Source: Stratiolaelaps scimitus
Lineage: Eukaryota > Arthropoda > Arachnida > Mesostigmata > Laelapidae
Direction: 5' to 3'
Assembly (NCBI GenBank): GCA_019614645.1
Contig: JABWDB010000005.1
Span: 6,232,001-6,296,000 of the forward strand
DNA length: 64,000 bases
Shown: in pieces, positions 26,708 to 40,000 of the stretch
Position numbering within the stretch: position 1 is the first letter of the stretch
Layout of the letters: each line of letters begins with the position of its first letter
Notes under the pieces: model-generated
Databases searched by the model: none
What the model was told of the DNA's origin: nothing
The model's input: the letters and a program-made list of their open reading frames with translations, nothing else
Position numbers and translations under genes: made by a program

Positions 26708-27829
26708 GTGCCATGCGTTCCTGACGTGCGTGGCGTGCGTTGCTGGCGTCCGCTGTTTCGACGGGTCTAAACGCCATCGTTCAACTTCAGGGCAGGGCCA
26801 CCTTCCGGCAATCCTCCCTTCTCAGGTATTAAGTATTCTCTTCGACGGCCATCGATTCCAGCGGCGCATCTTCCTGCCTTGAACTGCTGGAGGGCATATA
26901 ACACTCTCTTTTACCGAAACATGTTGGAGTTGCACCAGCATCACCAAGCATCATTGCCCCGCTGGTCTGTGACTACAACAGCAGCAGCATCGATAAATGA
27001 TAACAGCAGAAACCACGAGGAGGGACCACAGAGGATTTGTGGTACTTTTTTATACTTTTCTACAAGGATTATATATATATATATATATAAAGCCACTAGC
27101 ATTCGGCTTTCGTTGATCGCTTTGATCATACCGTTGCAGTGGACGAGACATGGGCCAGCCTGTATAGGGGACCAGAAAAAGATCAAGTGAAACAGTCCCT
27201 ACGACCAAGCTAACAGGCAATGGCAGTAGCAGTACCAAATGGATTCGAGCCTAAACTAATGGTAGCACTTGCCATGGATTTAAATACTACGAGATTTTGG
27301 GCCTAAAAGATAAAATGGACTCGGCTCGATATCTCGAGTTCTTGAAGGGACTCACGGATAATTGGAATGGCAATAGGAAGCACTGAGTGTGGCTGCTCGA
27401 TGAAAATGCAGGGCACATCGCATCGATGAAATTACGTCCTGGCTTAAGGCCAACAAGATTGAGCGGTGGCGTCACCCCCCCCCCCATTCTCCCAATCTAA
27501 GCCCGTGTGACTAAAACGAAGTTATAAATGGGAATAGAAATAGTGCATACCTAGCAGTCAGAAGGCTGCCAAAACTCTGGGACCAGTGTATAAATTAAAG
27601 AGGTTCATACCTCATAGTAAAAAAATCTTTCTTTTAACTCACTGAGTTTAGCCGATATTGAAATATATATGTGTGCGTTTTTTTGGGTCAGCCTAATATA
27701 TATATATATAAGATGATGAACGAACTGCTGTTGAATGCCGCTTACGCGGCATTGTTGCATAGGCTAATGCTGCCGGAGGCTCTGACGCTTTACCTTTTAG
27801 ATTATACATTATGTTAACGGTGAAGCGCT

Positions 27830-28078
27830 TCAGTCGACAGGAACAGCACCAGGGTCCCAATATTTCTTCTCCAACGTCCTTTTAATATTCTTGTCCTTCT
27901 GGGCCATCGGCCCTTTGGCCCTGTGGTTGTCCCTAGATATCCTCCCTCGCTCACGTCGATCAGAACTGTGAGGGCCGCTTAGACGCTGCCGGTTGGCGTC
28001 AACAGACCTTTTCTGCTGTAACGAACGAGATTTATGTGTGACATATGCTGCGCTTACGTGGCTGGTGCTTGCGCGCAC
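27830..28078 (-). CDS. Hypothetical basic ORF, 82 residues
   Basis: A minus-strand frame begins MRASTSHVSAAYVTHKSRSL and ends KRTLEKKYWDPGAVPVD before a TGA. It is rich in Arg, Lys and Ser. No domain was recognised. It might be a fragment of a transposable-element protein or a chance frame; nothing beside it helps decide. Confidence 0.2.
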   Translation of the reverse strand: MRASTSHVSAAYVTHKSRSLQQKRSVDANRQRLSGPHSSDRRERGRISRDNHRAKGPMAQKDKNIKRTLEKKYWDPGAVPVD

Positions 28079-28479
28079 ACCGTTTGACGGTAACGTTCGA
28101 CTGAAATCAAACCGGTAAGGCTGGGACAGTCAGTAAAGAGGCCGGTAAGAAGCAACAGCGGGGTCTGTATACTGCTACGGACTATCGAAGTGACCGAGGA
28201 GAACTACGGCAGCGAATTACTGTACACGTACACTACACAGCGACGGCACCCGCTAACCGCCAGCCTCTTTATATGGAATACTCTCTCTCTCTCGCTTTCA
28301 GCCTATCCATCTCTCTTTCTTGTCTGTTCTCTCTGGTTTTCTCGCCATAGCTCGATGATCTGAAGATCCCTGTTACAGTGCTACGGCGTCGTGTGGTGTT
28401 CTGTTCACTAGCTTAGCCGTTTGCGCAGCTTGGGCATTGTCAACTTGTCAGGGGCATCCAGCATCGATGATGGCGGACC

Positions 28480-31400
28480 CAGAATCACGGGCCACGAGTC
28501 ACGACCGGTTGCTGCGACTTGCTGTGTCTGATCGTACACGTTCGTCCTCCTCGGCGATCTAACCAGCGAGCCAGTCGACTGACTGACTGACCGACCGACC
28601 CCCTGTTCAGATGATTGCCGTTTTTCTCGCTTGCCTTAGCCGCCGCAGTCACCGTCATACCACAGCCGCGCATTGCAGCTCTCCTGTTGCTACTGCTGCT
28701 CTTTTTGTCGTCGTTGTTATTGTTGTTATTGTCTGTTGTTACGGCGATTGCGTAACACCTCACGAGGGCTACGCGCCAAGCTGCCTTCAGATCGCGCCAC
28801 CAGTCGTTGGCCAGCCGCAACCACAAGCGCGTGGCCACCCCGAGCACGGCGCCACCAAGACACCAGCAACCAGCTGCACCGTCGTCGCATGCCGGTACCA
28901 CCGAAGGTGTCTGCCAGACCGCGACGTCCCTCTCCCCGGGTCCCCAGACCTCACCCCGCCTCCCCCTGAGATCTCCCGCCTTCGACCGGTGCTCGCATAA
29001 GCTTGTAGCGAAAATCCGTCGGAGCTAAGCCTCTGTGTATTACAACGATGCTGGTGTGTGCGTACGCTCGTTTTGCTCTGAGGCAGAACTTCGGCAAGAA
29101 ACGGGGGCTTGTTGTCGAACGTTGCCTCGGTACATCGGCTCGCGCAGTAGGCGAATCGTTCTCCGAATGATAATCGAGAGCCAATATTACTCGAGTAGAT
29201 CGCACTTCTATTTGAGCTTACCGTGCCAACAACCACGATGGAATGGATCGGACGCATGCGTATGCGAAAAAATGTCGTGGTAAAGAGGTCACCGCTACCT
29301 GCAGTGTCGGCCGACAACACCGAGGCTTACTGACGATATACGCTACCAATGATACGTGCAACGGCAGACCTCAACGCGGTGGCGTATCAGCTTACTCAGC
29401 GACAACGAATCGTTTCCTCGCCAACGTTTACAATTCCTGTGGTTGCCTTGTGAACCTCGTGTACTCTACACAGAGTTTTCCGTTATTATCTGGTACCTTG
29501 ATTCCTGCTGTTTGCAGTTAACGATCGGCATCCATTGAGACGTCCTGAGGACGTTGATATCGACGTTAAACGTTGCTATACGCCCACCAAAGCGATCCAC
29601 AGCTCTGCTGAGACTGTTTCCACCCCTTGGCATCTGACGGCCACATGACGACGATCCGCCATCGACTCTCGCTGTTTGCATCGCGCTGAGGTGGCCACGC
29701 ACCGCTGATTCCTTCGGCCGGTCCGCGGGGCCGGCCGAATCCTTCGCCCTCCTCCTTGAGCGACAACAGCGCAACATCAGCGAGCGTGTGAACCGAACGA
29801 ACGAGCCAGCGACCGAGAAAGCGGACCAAGAGACATCGAGGCAGCCCTATCATCTGCCTGCATTGCATTGCATGGGTAGCAACCTGCAGCACCGCTTCAG
29901 CAGCAGTAGCAGCATCAACAGGCATCCAACCAACGCTGTCCTCTTCCAACAACGCAGCCTCTTCGGCAGCGCAGAACACCCGTGCTGCCGGTAACAGGCC
30001 GAGCTGCACGCGCAGCGCGACGCCGCGTAGAGCCGTCGAGGCTGGTCGTAACCCATCGTAGCTCTAGTGGACAACGCACAGGTAGATCGAGCAGAGACAT
30101 AGATCAGATTCGTACGGCCAGGCGGCAGGCAGATCGATGAAACTTCATTGATTCAGGCCGCCACCGTGCGTTCATCTTCCCTTCTCTTCCGACCGACGAC
30201 AACAACGGTGACTGCGGCGCCGCGCAGCCGTAGATCGAGCTGTTGTAGTGATCATTTTCGAACTACGAGTGCCGGCCGCGTCCACCATCAGCGTATCATC
30301 ATCAGCCGTTGAGTTTGTCGCGGTTGCCGCCGTTGCGTTGCTGCCGTCGGCCAGTGCTGGCGAGTGAACGCACGACCAGCGGCCGCGACCGCTGCCGGTC
30401 GCTGGGAGAGCGGGTGAGAAGTCGAAAACGAAACCAACCAGAGCAATAGCCACGGCAGCGGCCGCGACGGCTGAGAGGAAGGCCTCTGGCAGCGACTGAC
30501 TACTGCCGTGTTGGCGGGCGACGAGCTCTCGGCCCCTGTTTCGGTCTACATTCGATCACGAACATATTCCCTCTGGCTGCAGCTGAGTGGCAGGCAGGCG
30601 CTCACAGCGTGCGCTCGTTGGCTGAGTGCGATTCGGTGAGTGAGTAGCGGTTGCGGCGGAAGCGGCGGTGAGCACACTCCGTTTCGCATACTCAGGCTGG
30701 CTAGTGCAGCAGAGCAGCTTTTGCTCCCAGCGGCGTGTCGTCCATCGTTGTTACCCTCGTTCATTGCCTCCTTCCCAGTGTTCCGTTCACGAGTGCGCGC
30801 GAGCCAGCGGAGGGCCAACAACAGCTTGCAGAGCCTGCAACGGCGGTACAAGCAGCCAGCCGGGCGTTGCTGAGCGCTAACGAATACTGGGTGGGCGATG
30901 TGCCCTCGCAACAACTGTGTTCTACTCGGAGTCTGTCTGTGTGGAGTGTGTGAGTGAGTATGTGTGTCTAGTAATCGTGCCAGTGCGATTTGCGAACGCT
31001 CATCATCGTCACAACAGGACTAGGATCTGCGGCGGCAGCGACAGCGGCCGGCAGGATACGTACATTTGAGCGAGGATAAATCGCTTGCGGGTGGATGAAG
31101 AGGTGGAGGAGCTGCCCTGCTAATGCCATACCTATACGATACCTGCAGCGACTAAGTAGATAATGGGGTGGAATTGCGTAGATGCAATACGAGTCCAATG
31201 ATAGATTGCCGTGTGTATCCGTGCAGCTGTCCCGCGGTCACTGCTGCCAGCCCCGGCAAGCAGTAGCGCTCACCCGAAGAGCTTAACCCAGCTGGATAAC
31301 GTATTTGGTGTTGCTTTGAAATACGACAATCTACGTGGCGACACTAGCCGCGCTCGCGAACACGAATAAATCGAAAAACACAACAAGTGGAGTTCACTCA

Positions 31401-32342
31401 ACTTCGTCGCTGAGTCAAGATCTCTCATATATCGCTACTGTTGCAGCTGCTGCCGCTGCTGCATTTGTTGCCACCTATCTAACGCTGATATCTGGCTAAT
31501 CTGCGCGGTGTTTATAGCTCGCTTGTGATCACCGCAGGGGTCGTTCAGTGACGCCGTGCGTTTGTTTGTGTCTTTTGTTTTGCGTCTTGCGTCGCACACG
31601 CCTACTGGAGAGAAGTCGGGCAAGTGCGTGCTATCCGCAAGCGATTTCGAGCATCCTGACTGAGCATACTCTCGTCTCGGCGGAGAGAACGGTGCTCCGT
31701 GGCCTCAGATCGTCCGTAAGCAGCGACAACAACAGGTGCGAATAAAAACAACGGAATTAACACTGACTGATGATACCGATGGTGGTAGAAGTGGATAAGT
31801 GACGGAGTCTCTCGTAGCCTCGAGATTGACCGCTTTGGTGCTTCGGCAAGACGTTCTTCGAACGTCTTCGGAATCCGAAACGATCGCCGGTTATTGTTAA
31901 CGTCAGTGTGCTGCATTTCAATGCAGCTGGCAGTGACTGACACTCTGATTGGGGAGGTGGTCGAGAATCCCGCAATCCATTGCTTCAGTATTCGCAAGCC
32001 GCCGATGGTACATGGCTAGCACCCATGCCGACGTGTACCCTAGCCACGAATCGTGTTTCTTCGTCTCTAGCGAGTGTTCGACGAATGGCAAATAGCTACG
32101 GCTGCGTACACGAGTAGCGGGACACTTTTTTTGACGATGCTAGAGCGATTCAACGTAAGCGACGATTGCGTACAATAGAGCGCACAGCAGCGCGAAGAGT
32201 TTGCGTTTACGTTTTATGCGAGCGGGGGTGGGGGCACTCCCGCCGCACCTCATTGCTGCTAGCTAAGTGCAAGTTACCGTTCAAATTACAAAGTTGTTCG
32301 AGCTCCTCAAGTCGCTGACATCAGCCACCCCGTCCATCAATT
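28480..32342. promoter_or_regulatory. AMFR: GC-rich region upstream of the AMFR start codon
   Basis: From about 28.5 to 31.3 kb, and more weakly up to the start codon, GC content rises well above the flanking DNA. Many overlapping open frames on both strands are a consequence of the composition. Triplet runs such as (GTT)n near 28720 and CAG/CTG clusters near 29870-29950 and 31440-31470 occur. I could not place a TATA box, initiator or 5'UTR exon reliably. The region probably holds the promoter and 5'UTR of AMFR, and possibly of a divergent gene. A frame at 28611-28997 begins with a hydrophobic stretch encoded by a GTT repeat and is not convincing as a gene. Confidence 0.4.
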
Positions 32343-32444
32343 ATGCAGGTGCTACTTCACGTTCTTCGCACGCTGGGTTCCGGCGTCCTCACGCTGCTCA
32401 GCTTGCCATCGTTCTGGTGTGTAGTGCTGGTCATCTGCTTTGAG
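32343..32444 (+). CDS. AMFR: AMFR exon 1 (start codon, first membrane segment)
   Basis: An ATG at 32343 opens 34 codons (MQVLLHVLRTLG start, LPSFWCVVLVICFE end), followed by a GTATGT donor at 32445. An in-frame TGA at 32316-32318 lies upstream with no other ATG between, so this start is favoured. The segment is strongly hydrophobic and ends in phase 0. It matches the phase-0 start of exon 2, and the joined sequence resembles the family segment around SLFVWVLVNTACC. Vertebrate gp78 has several dozen more N-terminal residues including an extra membrane helix; these are absent unless a different upstream exon exists. The next exon lies about 15 kb away, so the link rests on phase and weak similarity. 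Confidence 0.68.
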
Positions 32445-33936
32445 GTATGTTGACGTGATTTGGATATTTTCTCCTTAAGTGACTACCGTTGAAACTCTGA
32501 ACACCTGTATGCCTCTTGCTATTATTGTTAATATCGATGGAGGTAAATTTTTCCTTGTTTTGTGCATCTCTTGCTTACTGCGTCGAGAACACATTCGATC
32601 GATGGGTTTAAGTGTCGATCAAGCCTGTGGCGTTAGTTCAGCACATGCATGATCACATTCATTATGATTTTCCGCTAAATTACAATCAGCGCGTATTGAG
32701 TGCTAGGCAGTGATACGGGGTGATACATTAAACATATTGCCGTGATTATCAGAGAGCTGTAAATTAATGACAAACAAACAAACACATACACACTATACCT
32801 GCAAGCGGTAATCACAACAGATATTTTTGCCGGATGTGGATGCGACCGAAATCGATAAGTGAATAAATAACTTGCTGTCTATCCACTCAGCTATCTACTT
32901 AGATTGGCGAACAAGTAGTTCAATAATACATATCTAGTATAGAAAAGCATGAATAACTTCTTCATATGAACGCAAGAGGACGCCGTCACGAACCATCTGG
33001 GGTTAGTTTTGTGGGTTATCATTCACCAATATATATATATATATATATATATAATTACTAGTGTCTAGCGTTTAATCACAATCAAAGAAATTGTCTATTA
33101 ACTGTGTGGTACCTATTCTACGACACAAAAGAACCCGTTCTAAATATGAACTCCTCGGCTCCATTAGACGACTAGTGTACAACGGTCTCGTAAGAAGTCT
33201 TTCAGCAGCTTCTGAAAAATAGCATTTAGATATGGTTCTCCTATGAAACTACACCAAGAACTCTGTGCCGACACAAGGAAGATTCCAGCCCGTTGATACA
33301 ACACAATGATTAATTAAACCAGGCGCGTTGTCTCGAAAAGTAAATAATATCATCAATACTTCTTGTTTATTAGAACAATAGAATTCAATACAAAACAAAT
33401 TATCCTTTATCAACCAAATGATTCCCTGCATTGATTATATACGTGTGCAAAAATGAAAATATAAAAGGCAAAGTACTCATGTGACCGGTGACGCATAACG
33501 CGATCTGTTTCAAGCCGATAAATTGTATCATTTTAACGCGGGGAGCGCCCATCTATACACAGAAGCGTATCTCCTCTAACGCCATGATGACAGATAACAA
33601 CGAAGGTGGCAATTGCCTCTCTGGCCAGCTTTGCGGGACTCACACATCGAGTGTCTGAAACATCCTATGAGTATCCTGTCACGTGCCTACCGCAGCGCCT
33701 ACAGCTGGCAGTAGTGTAATAACGTCAGGCGAAAACCAACTCAAAGCCACCGACTACCTGTCATCTGCTACCTTGCACCGGGATACGCATTGGCGTTCGA
33801 CATGCAAGCGAAAATATAAAGAAAATCTATGAATATCAGTGTACTAGAACTAGGGCTCTATGTTAGTAGTGAAAACTAGGATGGAGGCTAAAAAGCAACC
33901 GTTGGATACAAATAGGAGAAAATTGCGTATGGATGG

Positions 33937-34005
<69 letters not shown>

Positions 34006-37000
34006 TACATACAAACCAAAGAGATTCGCACATGAAAGTGTAGCTTTTCCGGACTGACTCACAGCCAACGTTGAATTTCTACGGTGCAGCGTTCGGCATA
34101 GCTTCGTAAGACGGACAATCCCTTTAAACGCAAATGTGCAATGGTGGGGATCGAACCCGTGCAGCTTCGAGTCTCCTCCGAAAATTTACATTTACATCTG
34201 CGTGTCTTTCGGCGGACAAGCTTGCAGGAAACGCTAGACACTCATGTAAATCCTGCAAGCTGAGACATGGATTAATAAAATCCATCGGATCGTATCAGTT
34301 AACAGTTGTATAGTCTCCCTCGTTGATTACAATATCTGTCCATTTCTCGAGCAATTATTTGCATCCGTTCTGCCAAAAATCGACTCCTTTTTCGTTTAAT
34401 TAAAATAATCTATATTTCACAGGGCCCGTAATCATGTCAACAATTCACCAGTAGTGGACACAACCTCGCGGCCCATTTTGCTTGAACGTTTGATAGATAT
34501 TTATGCTATACTATCTAATGATCAAGGCCAGTAGTGGTAATGTACTGAACCTGATCCTTCAAATTGTCCACCTCGATTCCATCTTTAAAAGATTTTTCTA
34601 ATTATACCATACGATAGGGATACCATCACGCCTGCTGCTTCCAAAGCATGACGTATCACTACGGCATGTTAATGCATAGAGAGAGAGAGATTTATCCGGC
34701 GAGTCACCTATACTTGCACTTTGCTGATATGGTTTTAATCAGCGAAGTCCACTCAATGAATTTGATTCTACAACGAAACGGACATGAGTTTCCTCATGAA
34801 GAGTGTTATTGTCCCCACGAAAATCTCGCAGTGGTTACCGTCGCCGGACATAGAATGCCGATGCGTATCGAGCGCTAGATAGAGTGAAATGCAGATGGCG
34901 CAGCGAATGAAACGGATACGTGGTAAGCCGTTTCAGAACACAGTGAGTCACAGTTGCGGATTGTTTGGAAATAATAGGTTCTGCCTATGGGCTACATTGA
35001 ATGACGCGTGCGTGCTTGCCCCGTTGAATTGTCAAGGGTGCACTATCGGGGCTAATTGCCACGACTGTGGGCTCGAAATGAGTGAGATTTTCTGCATGAC
35101 CCTTAGTGGTTGGCTGTAGATCGTTCAACTTGCATGGCGCGAGAAGAGAGGGGTGAGAGATGAAATTAAGTTAAATGTTCTTATTGATTATAAGCGGTCT
35201 AGGGAGTGGTGGAGACTATGCTTTGTTCGCATGGCTTTAACTTTACGTTTCCGGGTTGCCAAATCGTCGTCCTGCGGTGCAGTAAACTCCCGTACTATAG
35301 TTAACGCTAATCATTAGAATGGGTGGGGGTTTTACCAAAATCCCGATGCAGATAAAGCATATCGAGCCAAAGGACGAAGGGTACAAAGGGCTTAGTTGTT
35401 CATGAATTTTGCTCCACATATACCATATATGTACTTGGTCCACACGTATATTTCATCGAATCAGATAATTGCCTTAGGGGAAAACGACATTGAGAAAGAA
35501 ACGACATTATGTAACTCTTTATATAAGTGATTAACGACTTTTACAGTTCACTCAATTAAAAAAAGCGCACACACACACACACAATTCCTACATTGGGGCT
35601 AATATGCCAGCATTAATTTGTTTACCTCACAGCTCCTTTGCAGCTCCTTTAATAAACCAATAAACATTTACCATTTACCAACATCGACGAGCCTTCATTT
35701 AACAGGTTGGCAAGAACGACAATAACAATGACAACAGCAACACAGAGAGGCGTATGTTATCACTAGCCACCATGAAGCTGTTCGCAGCTAGAAGCCAGCC
35801 CGCAGAAATTACCTTTCAGTTGAATGGATATTCACCCAAAAACTTTGACTGCTATGGAGATTGTGTGTTGTGTTTGTGTGTGACATTTGCGTACCATGCT
35901 GGCTTATCAAAGGCTTTCCCCCCGTTGGCGGCGCCGGATTGAGGTTGTTCCGCTGACGTTGGCAGGCGTTAGACACCACGATGATCATTCCACAAAGGTC
36001 GCTAGTCGCACCGCTGCACTGCGGCTGAGGCAGCTCAGCTCAACAGGCTGTTGCTAACGCGCGGCATCGATTGCTGCTATTTCCCAGCGACGCGGTCGGC
36101 ATTGCCGGCGCGCACACACGATCGCTGGCTGAGCCTGCAACGCAGTACTTGTATCGGTTGTTGCGTACGACTCGCTATCAGATGTCTGGGCATATGTGGC
36201 TTGCATGAAAGGGAGCGAACGAACTATCTGCTTCACAGCTTACGCTTACTTTAGTCGTATAGGCAACCGTGGGTCTCCCAACCGCGACGGGTAGTGGAGG
36301 TAGTTGTTGTAGCTGGCCAGCTAGTTTTAGATGGGAGAGGTTGCGCACGGTGTTTCCATAAGGGAGAATGGTCAGCAAGCCGCATGGCTACAAAGAGGCT
36401 GTAGACTATGGTGAATGAACTGTGGACTGAACTCGACGACGAAATGTAGATATTGCGGAGAGAAAAAAAAGTAATCATGTAAATGGCATTCATGATAATG
36501 ATAATAGCAATAATCATAATAAATCAACTCAATAATCAATCAAGATAAACGCATGTGCGGAAAGACCTGCCATTGAAGCATTCATCTCGAATCAGCTTTT
36601 CGTGATGGCTCTGACTGATTTAGATTAATTCATTATCATTGCTGTTTATTGACGGATACCGGGTGAATTACCGTGGGACGGTTCCAAAGCGCTATTTTCC
36701 GTGCTTTCAGGACGTAACCGCCCTATATGCGATGGCATCGTGTGCTCTAACAAACATCCGGCCAGTAGTCGGGTTTTGTAGTTTAAATTTGTTATCTTTC
36801 AGCTCTATTATTAAAGGTAAAGGGAAACATGTATTGGTTTATTAAATTAATTGCAATTTTTGTTTCACAACAACGCAAGAACAATGCGTAAGTTCTTTTA
36901 TATGTCACCAGGATGTCATCTCTTAGATGTGGCGGGACTCGAACCTGCGCTCTCCGAGTTTTTGCACTTGGCGACCTAGCCGTCCAAGCCACCGCGCTGA

Positions 37001-40000
37001 TGTTGAATGGGCTCGACACGAGCCGCGTACTATTCATCTGTCTTGCACGATATTAAAAGCTTAAAAAGGGCTTTTCTTTCGAAGGACATTGAATTAGTGA
37101 CACGCACCATTTTTACCACGTTGGCTGGCTGTAGTTGTTCAAAATCACAAAAAAAACACGACGAGTAGCGTGCGATTTCAAACATCCGCGACGCCAATTG
37201 TAGAGGGCGGTTTGACGTGGCGACACCGTTTAACCGTTTATTCAGATAGCAGCGATGCTGTGAACCCAACGAGGAACGATTGAGACTGATACACGTTAAA
37301 CAATCTGCAAACAAAGAGAAGTCAACGGTTCGCACGAAATAGCACCCTCCTGTCGGCGATCTAGCTTGCTGAGAGACATCCCTCGAAAACTGTCACGAGA
37401 AGCGGTCGCCGATATTCGGCTGGATACTACCCTCTCACATACGTTAGCAGTCACATCAAGGACGTCTGATGGTCGCCGTTGGATAGAAGCTCACTGGTGA
37501 TTAGGGATGATGGCCGGAAACACGCTCGGTGGTTCCACCTTGAAAAAAATCGTGATGACCATTCAGGATCTCTGCTTAACCGATTATTCCGATTGGTTAA
37601 TGGCCCTGTTTGTGGCCAACGCGCGTGCGGGACGCTCCCGGACACGTCTTCGATGTTGATGCTATTGGTGCATCTTCGTTGATTGTGATGTGCGCCACAA
37701 AGGCTGATACTGACCCATATATGCTATTTATGGGTTTTTGCATTGTTTGCAAAATGAGAATTCGATCGATATCGTTGTCATACGCCGCTGGATTTCATTA
37801 GGATAAACAAGACATTGAATACATAGCCGAAGTTGTTTGAAGCCTCGCGGCTTCTATCGCAAAGGCAGCTCCCGATAAATTCCGCTTTAGACCATTCTGA
37901 TCTCGATCTTGTCCTGGTGCGTCTACCCCCATGAACATGCCGATAACTCCCCAAATGTCTGACCTGAGTCGCAGACGAAATATATAGTTCGATCTCATGT
38001 CAACTTATCAGACCGATCATCAGGCGTTCTCACGTGACGATATGACACAGTTATGCCAACGAGATAATGAGTTATGTGCAAGCCATGATATATGTATGAT
38101 GCTAAGGAGGGCCGAGAATATTTTGTTCATTCACAAGGCCAACGCATGAAGCGACCCATTGCCAAACGTGTCCTCGTATTTGGTTGGTTGGAGTTATGCC
38201 TTGGTAAAGCAAATAACAACAGACGTCCTCGTTCATCAACGCCAATAACAACAAATCATGCTCGGACGCAGTTCTATCTGTGGCGTCTAGACTCACCCGA
38301 GGTAACAGCACTCAACGCTGACGTTTATGATCTATCGAACGCTGGCCGGTTTATACTCGACATCGTTGCCGGCGTCATTGCGTTATAGACGCAACACGCC
38401 GAGTGGTCATCGTGCAAAACGTACGAAGCTCGCAAATTGCAGAAAACGCATTTATATGGCTATCAATTTGCTCTGCATTGACTCGTCGTCGACTGGCGGA
38501 CGTGCCTTGATCGGTGTAGTCATCAGGGATCAGCGGACGAAGGCGCCATAGGCGATCCGATATCATTTCCCTAGACAATAGGAAGCGAATTGTCTGTCTC
38601 GCGTCCACGAGATGGACGCTACGCCGTGGATGCAGCGGTGTTGTGGCCGCTGATACTGGCGAGCTGCAACGTCAACGCTTACGACGCGAGGTCACACTCT
38701 TACTTTTTCTCTCTCTCTCTCGCTCGCTCGCCAACACGAGCAGCGTCAGCGTGTGGCCCTCACATCGAGGTCATCTTACGTACTTTCTCGTTACACTGAT
38801 CCGCATCGGTGTCACACACACACACACACGCACGTCGATCGATCGAGCAGTCCGGCGGTCTGGCAGTTGCTTGATCTATCTGTTCGTCTGTCATGGGGAC
38901 TGTGTCACCGTAGCCGTCACCGGTACCGCCACCGCGGGCCATGTGCACAGAACCGAGTGATGCCAATGCTCGACCGAGATTCACAGTAGTCGTGGAGGTA
39001 GGAGTATATCTATGAGTATTCATGCGTCTAGACATGCGTGTGCATCTCCGTGCACGAACGCCACGAGGCTCCTACGATCGGTGCTGTTTAACATCTTTTT
39101 TTTTACAAGTTTTCAGGCTGACTCTCAGCCAACATTTAACGTCCACGGTACAACTGCTGTTAGCATTGCTTCATAGGACGGACCCCTTTGAAAGCAAATG
39201 TGCAACGGTGGGGACCGAACCCGTGCAGCTTCGAGTCTCCTCCGATTGCGAGGCGCACACGAATGCACCACCGCGACACCAAAGGGCTCGACCGGTGCTG
39301 TTTATCTGGTGCCGTTTAATGGCACCGGCGGTCGGCCACTTGAAATCGAGTATACTTGTCTATATGTCCGACTGATTGATTGGTTGACCGCTTGATTGGC
39401 TGAATTGTCCATACGGAGCAGAAACAACGTGTTGGGTCGGTTTTATTAGCTATGAGTGCTGTTGCTCTTGAACGATGCTGGCTGCAATGACGTCGCGTGT
39501 AACGCACGCGCCCAGCAGACCTTGGTGCGGCTCGACCAACGTCTATATGACGTCAAGCAAACACAGAAACATATGGAGTATGTACAGAGAGCTCGCGGGA
39601 AAGGGAGAGAAAGATGGTTGCTGTCCTCGAAGTCGTTTTTCAATTCACCGATTTTCTCCCACCGTAGAATCCCATCCGAGGTTCGCTACAGTGTCGTTAT
39701 TACTATATCACAATATGCGATACAAACCCTCCATCATTCAGAGGGGCGTTTTCCAAAACGCTTATATTAAATTACCACCTTATCACAGCACGGCCAGCAG
39801 ATAGATGATATAATCGTAATTTTATACTAAAAGCAGTAGAAGTAGTATGATTGTTTTCGCCGATGTGACGACTACCACGGGGCAGCTCCTGCTGCTGCTG
39901 TCGTGAGTGCGGCTGCAGCAATCACTACTGGTACTAAGCAGTGTCACCATGAGACATTCTCTTGTCCAACGACGACTTATTCCCGCTTGTTTTTCTTAGG

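Noticed and set aside
28611..28997. Frame starting with a signal-like hydrophobic stretch and a GDCVTPHEGYAPSC segment resembling a clip domain
   Set aside because: The hydrophobic part is encoded by a GTT repeat, the cysteine spacing does not complete a clip domain, and the opposite strand is equally open.
28787..29320. 177-codon minus-strand frame
   Set aside because: It lies in GC-rich DNA where stops are rare, overlaps several other frames, and shows no family motif.
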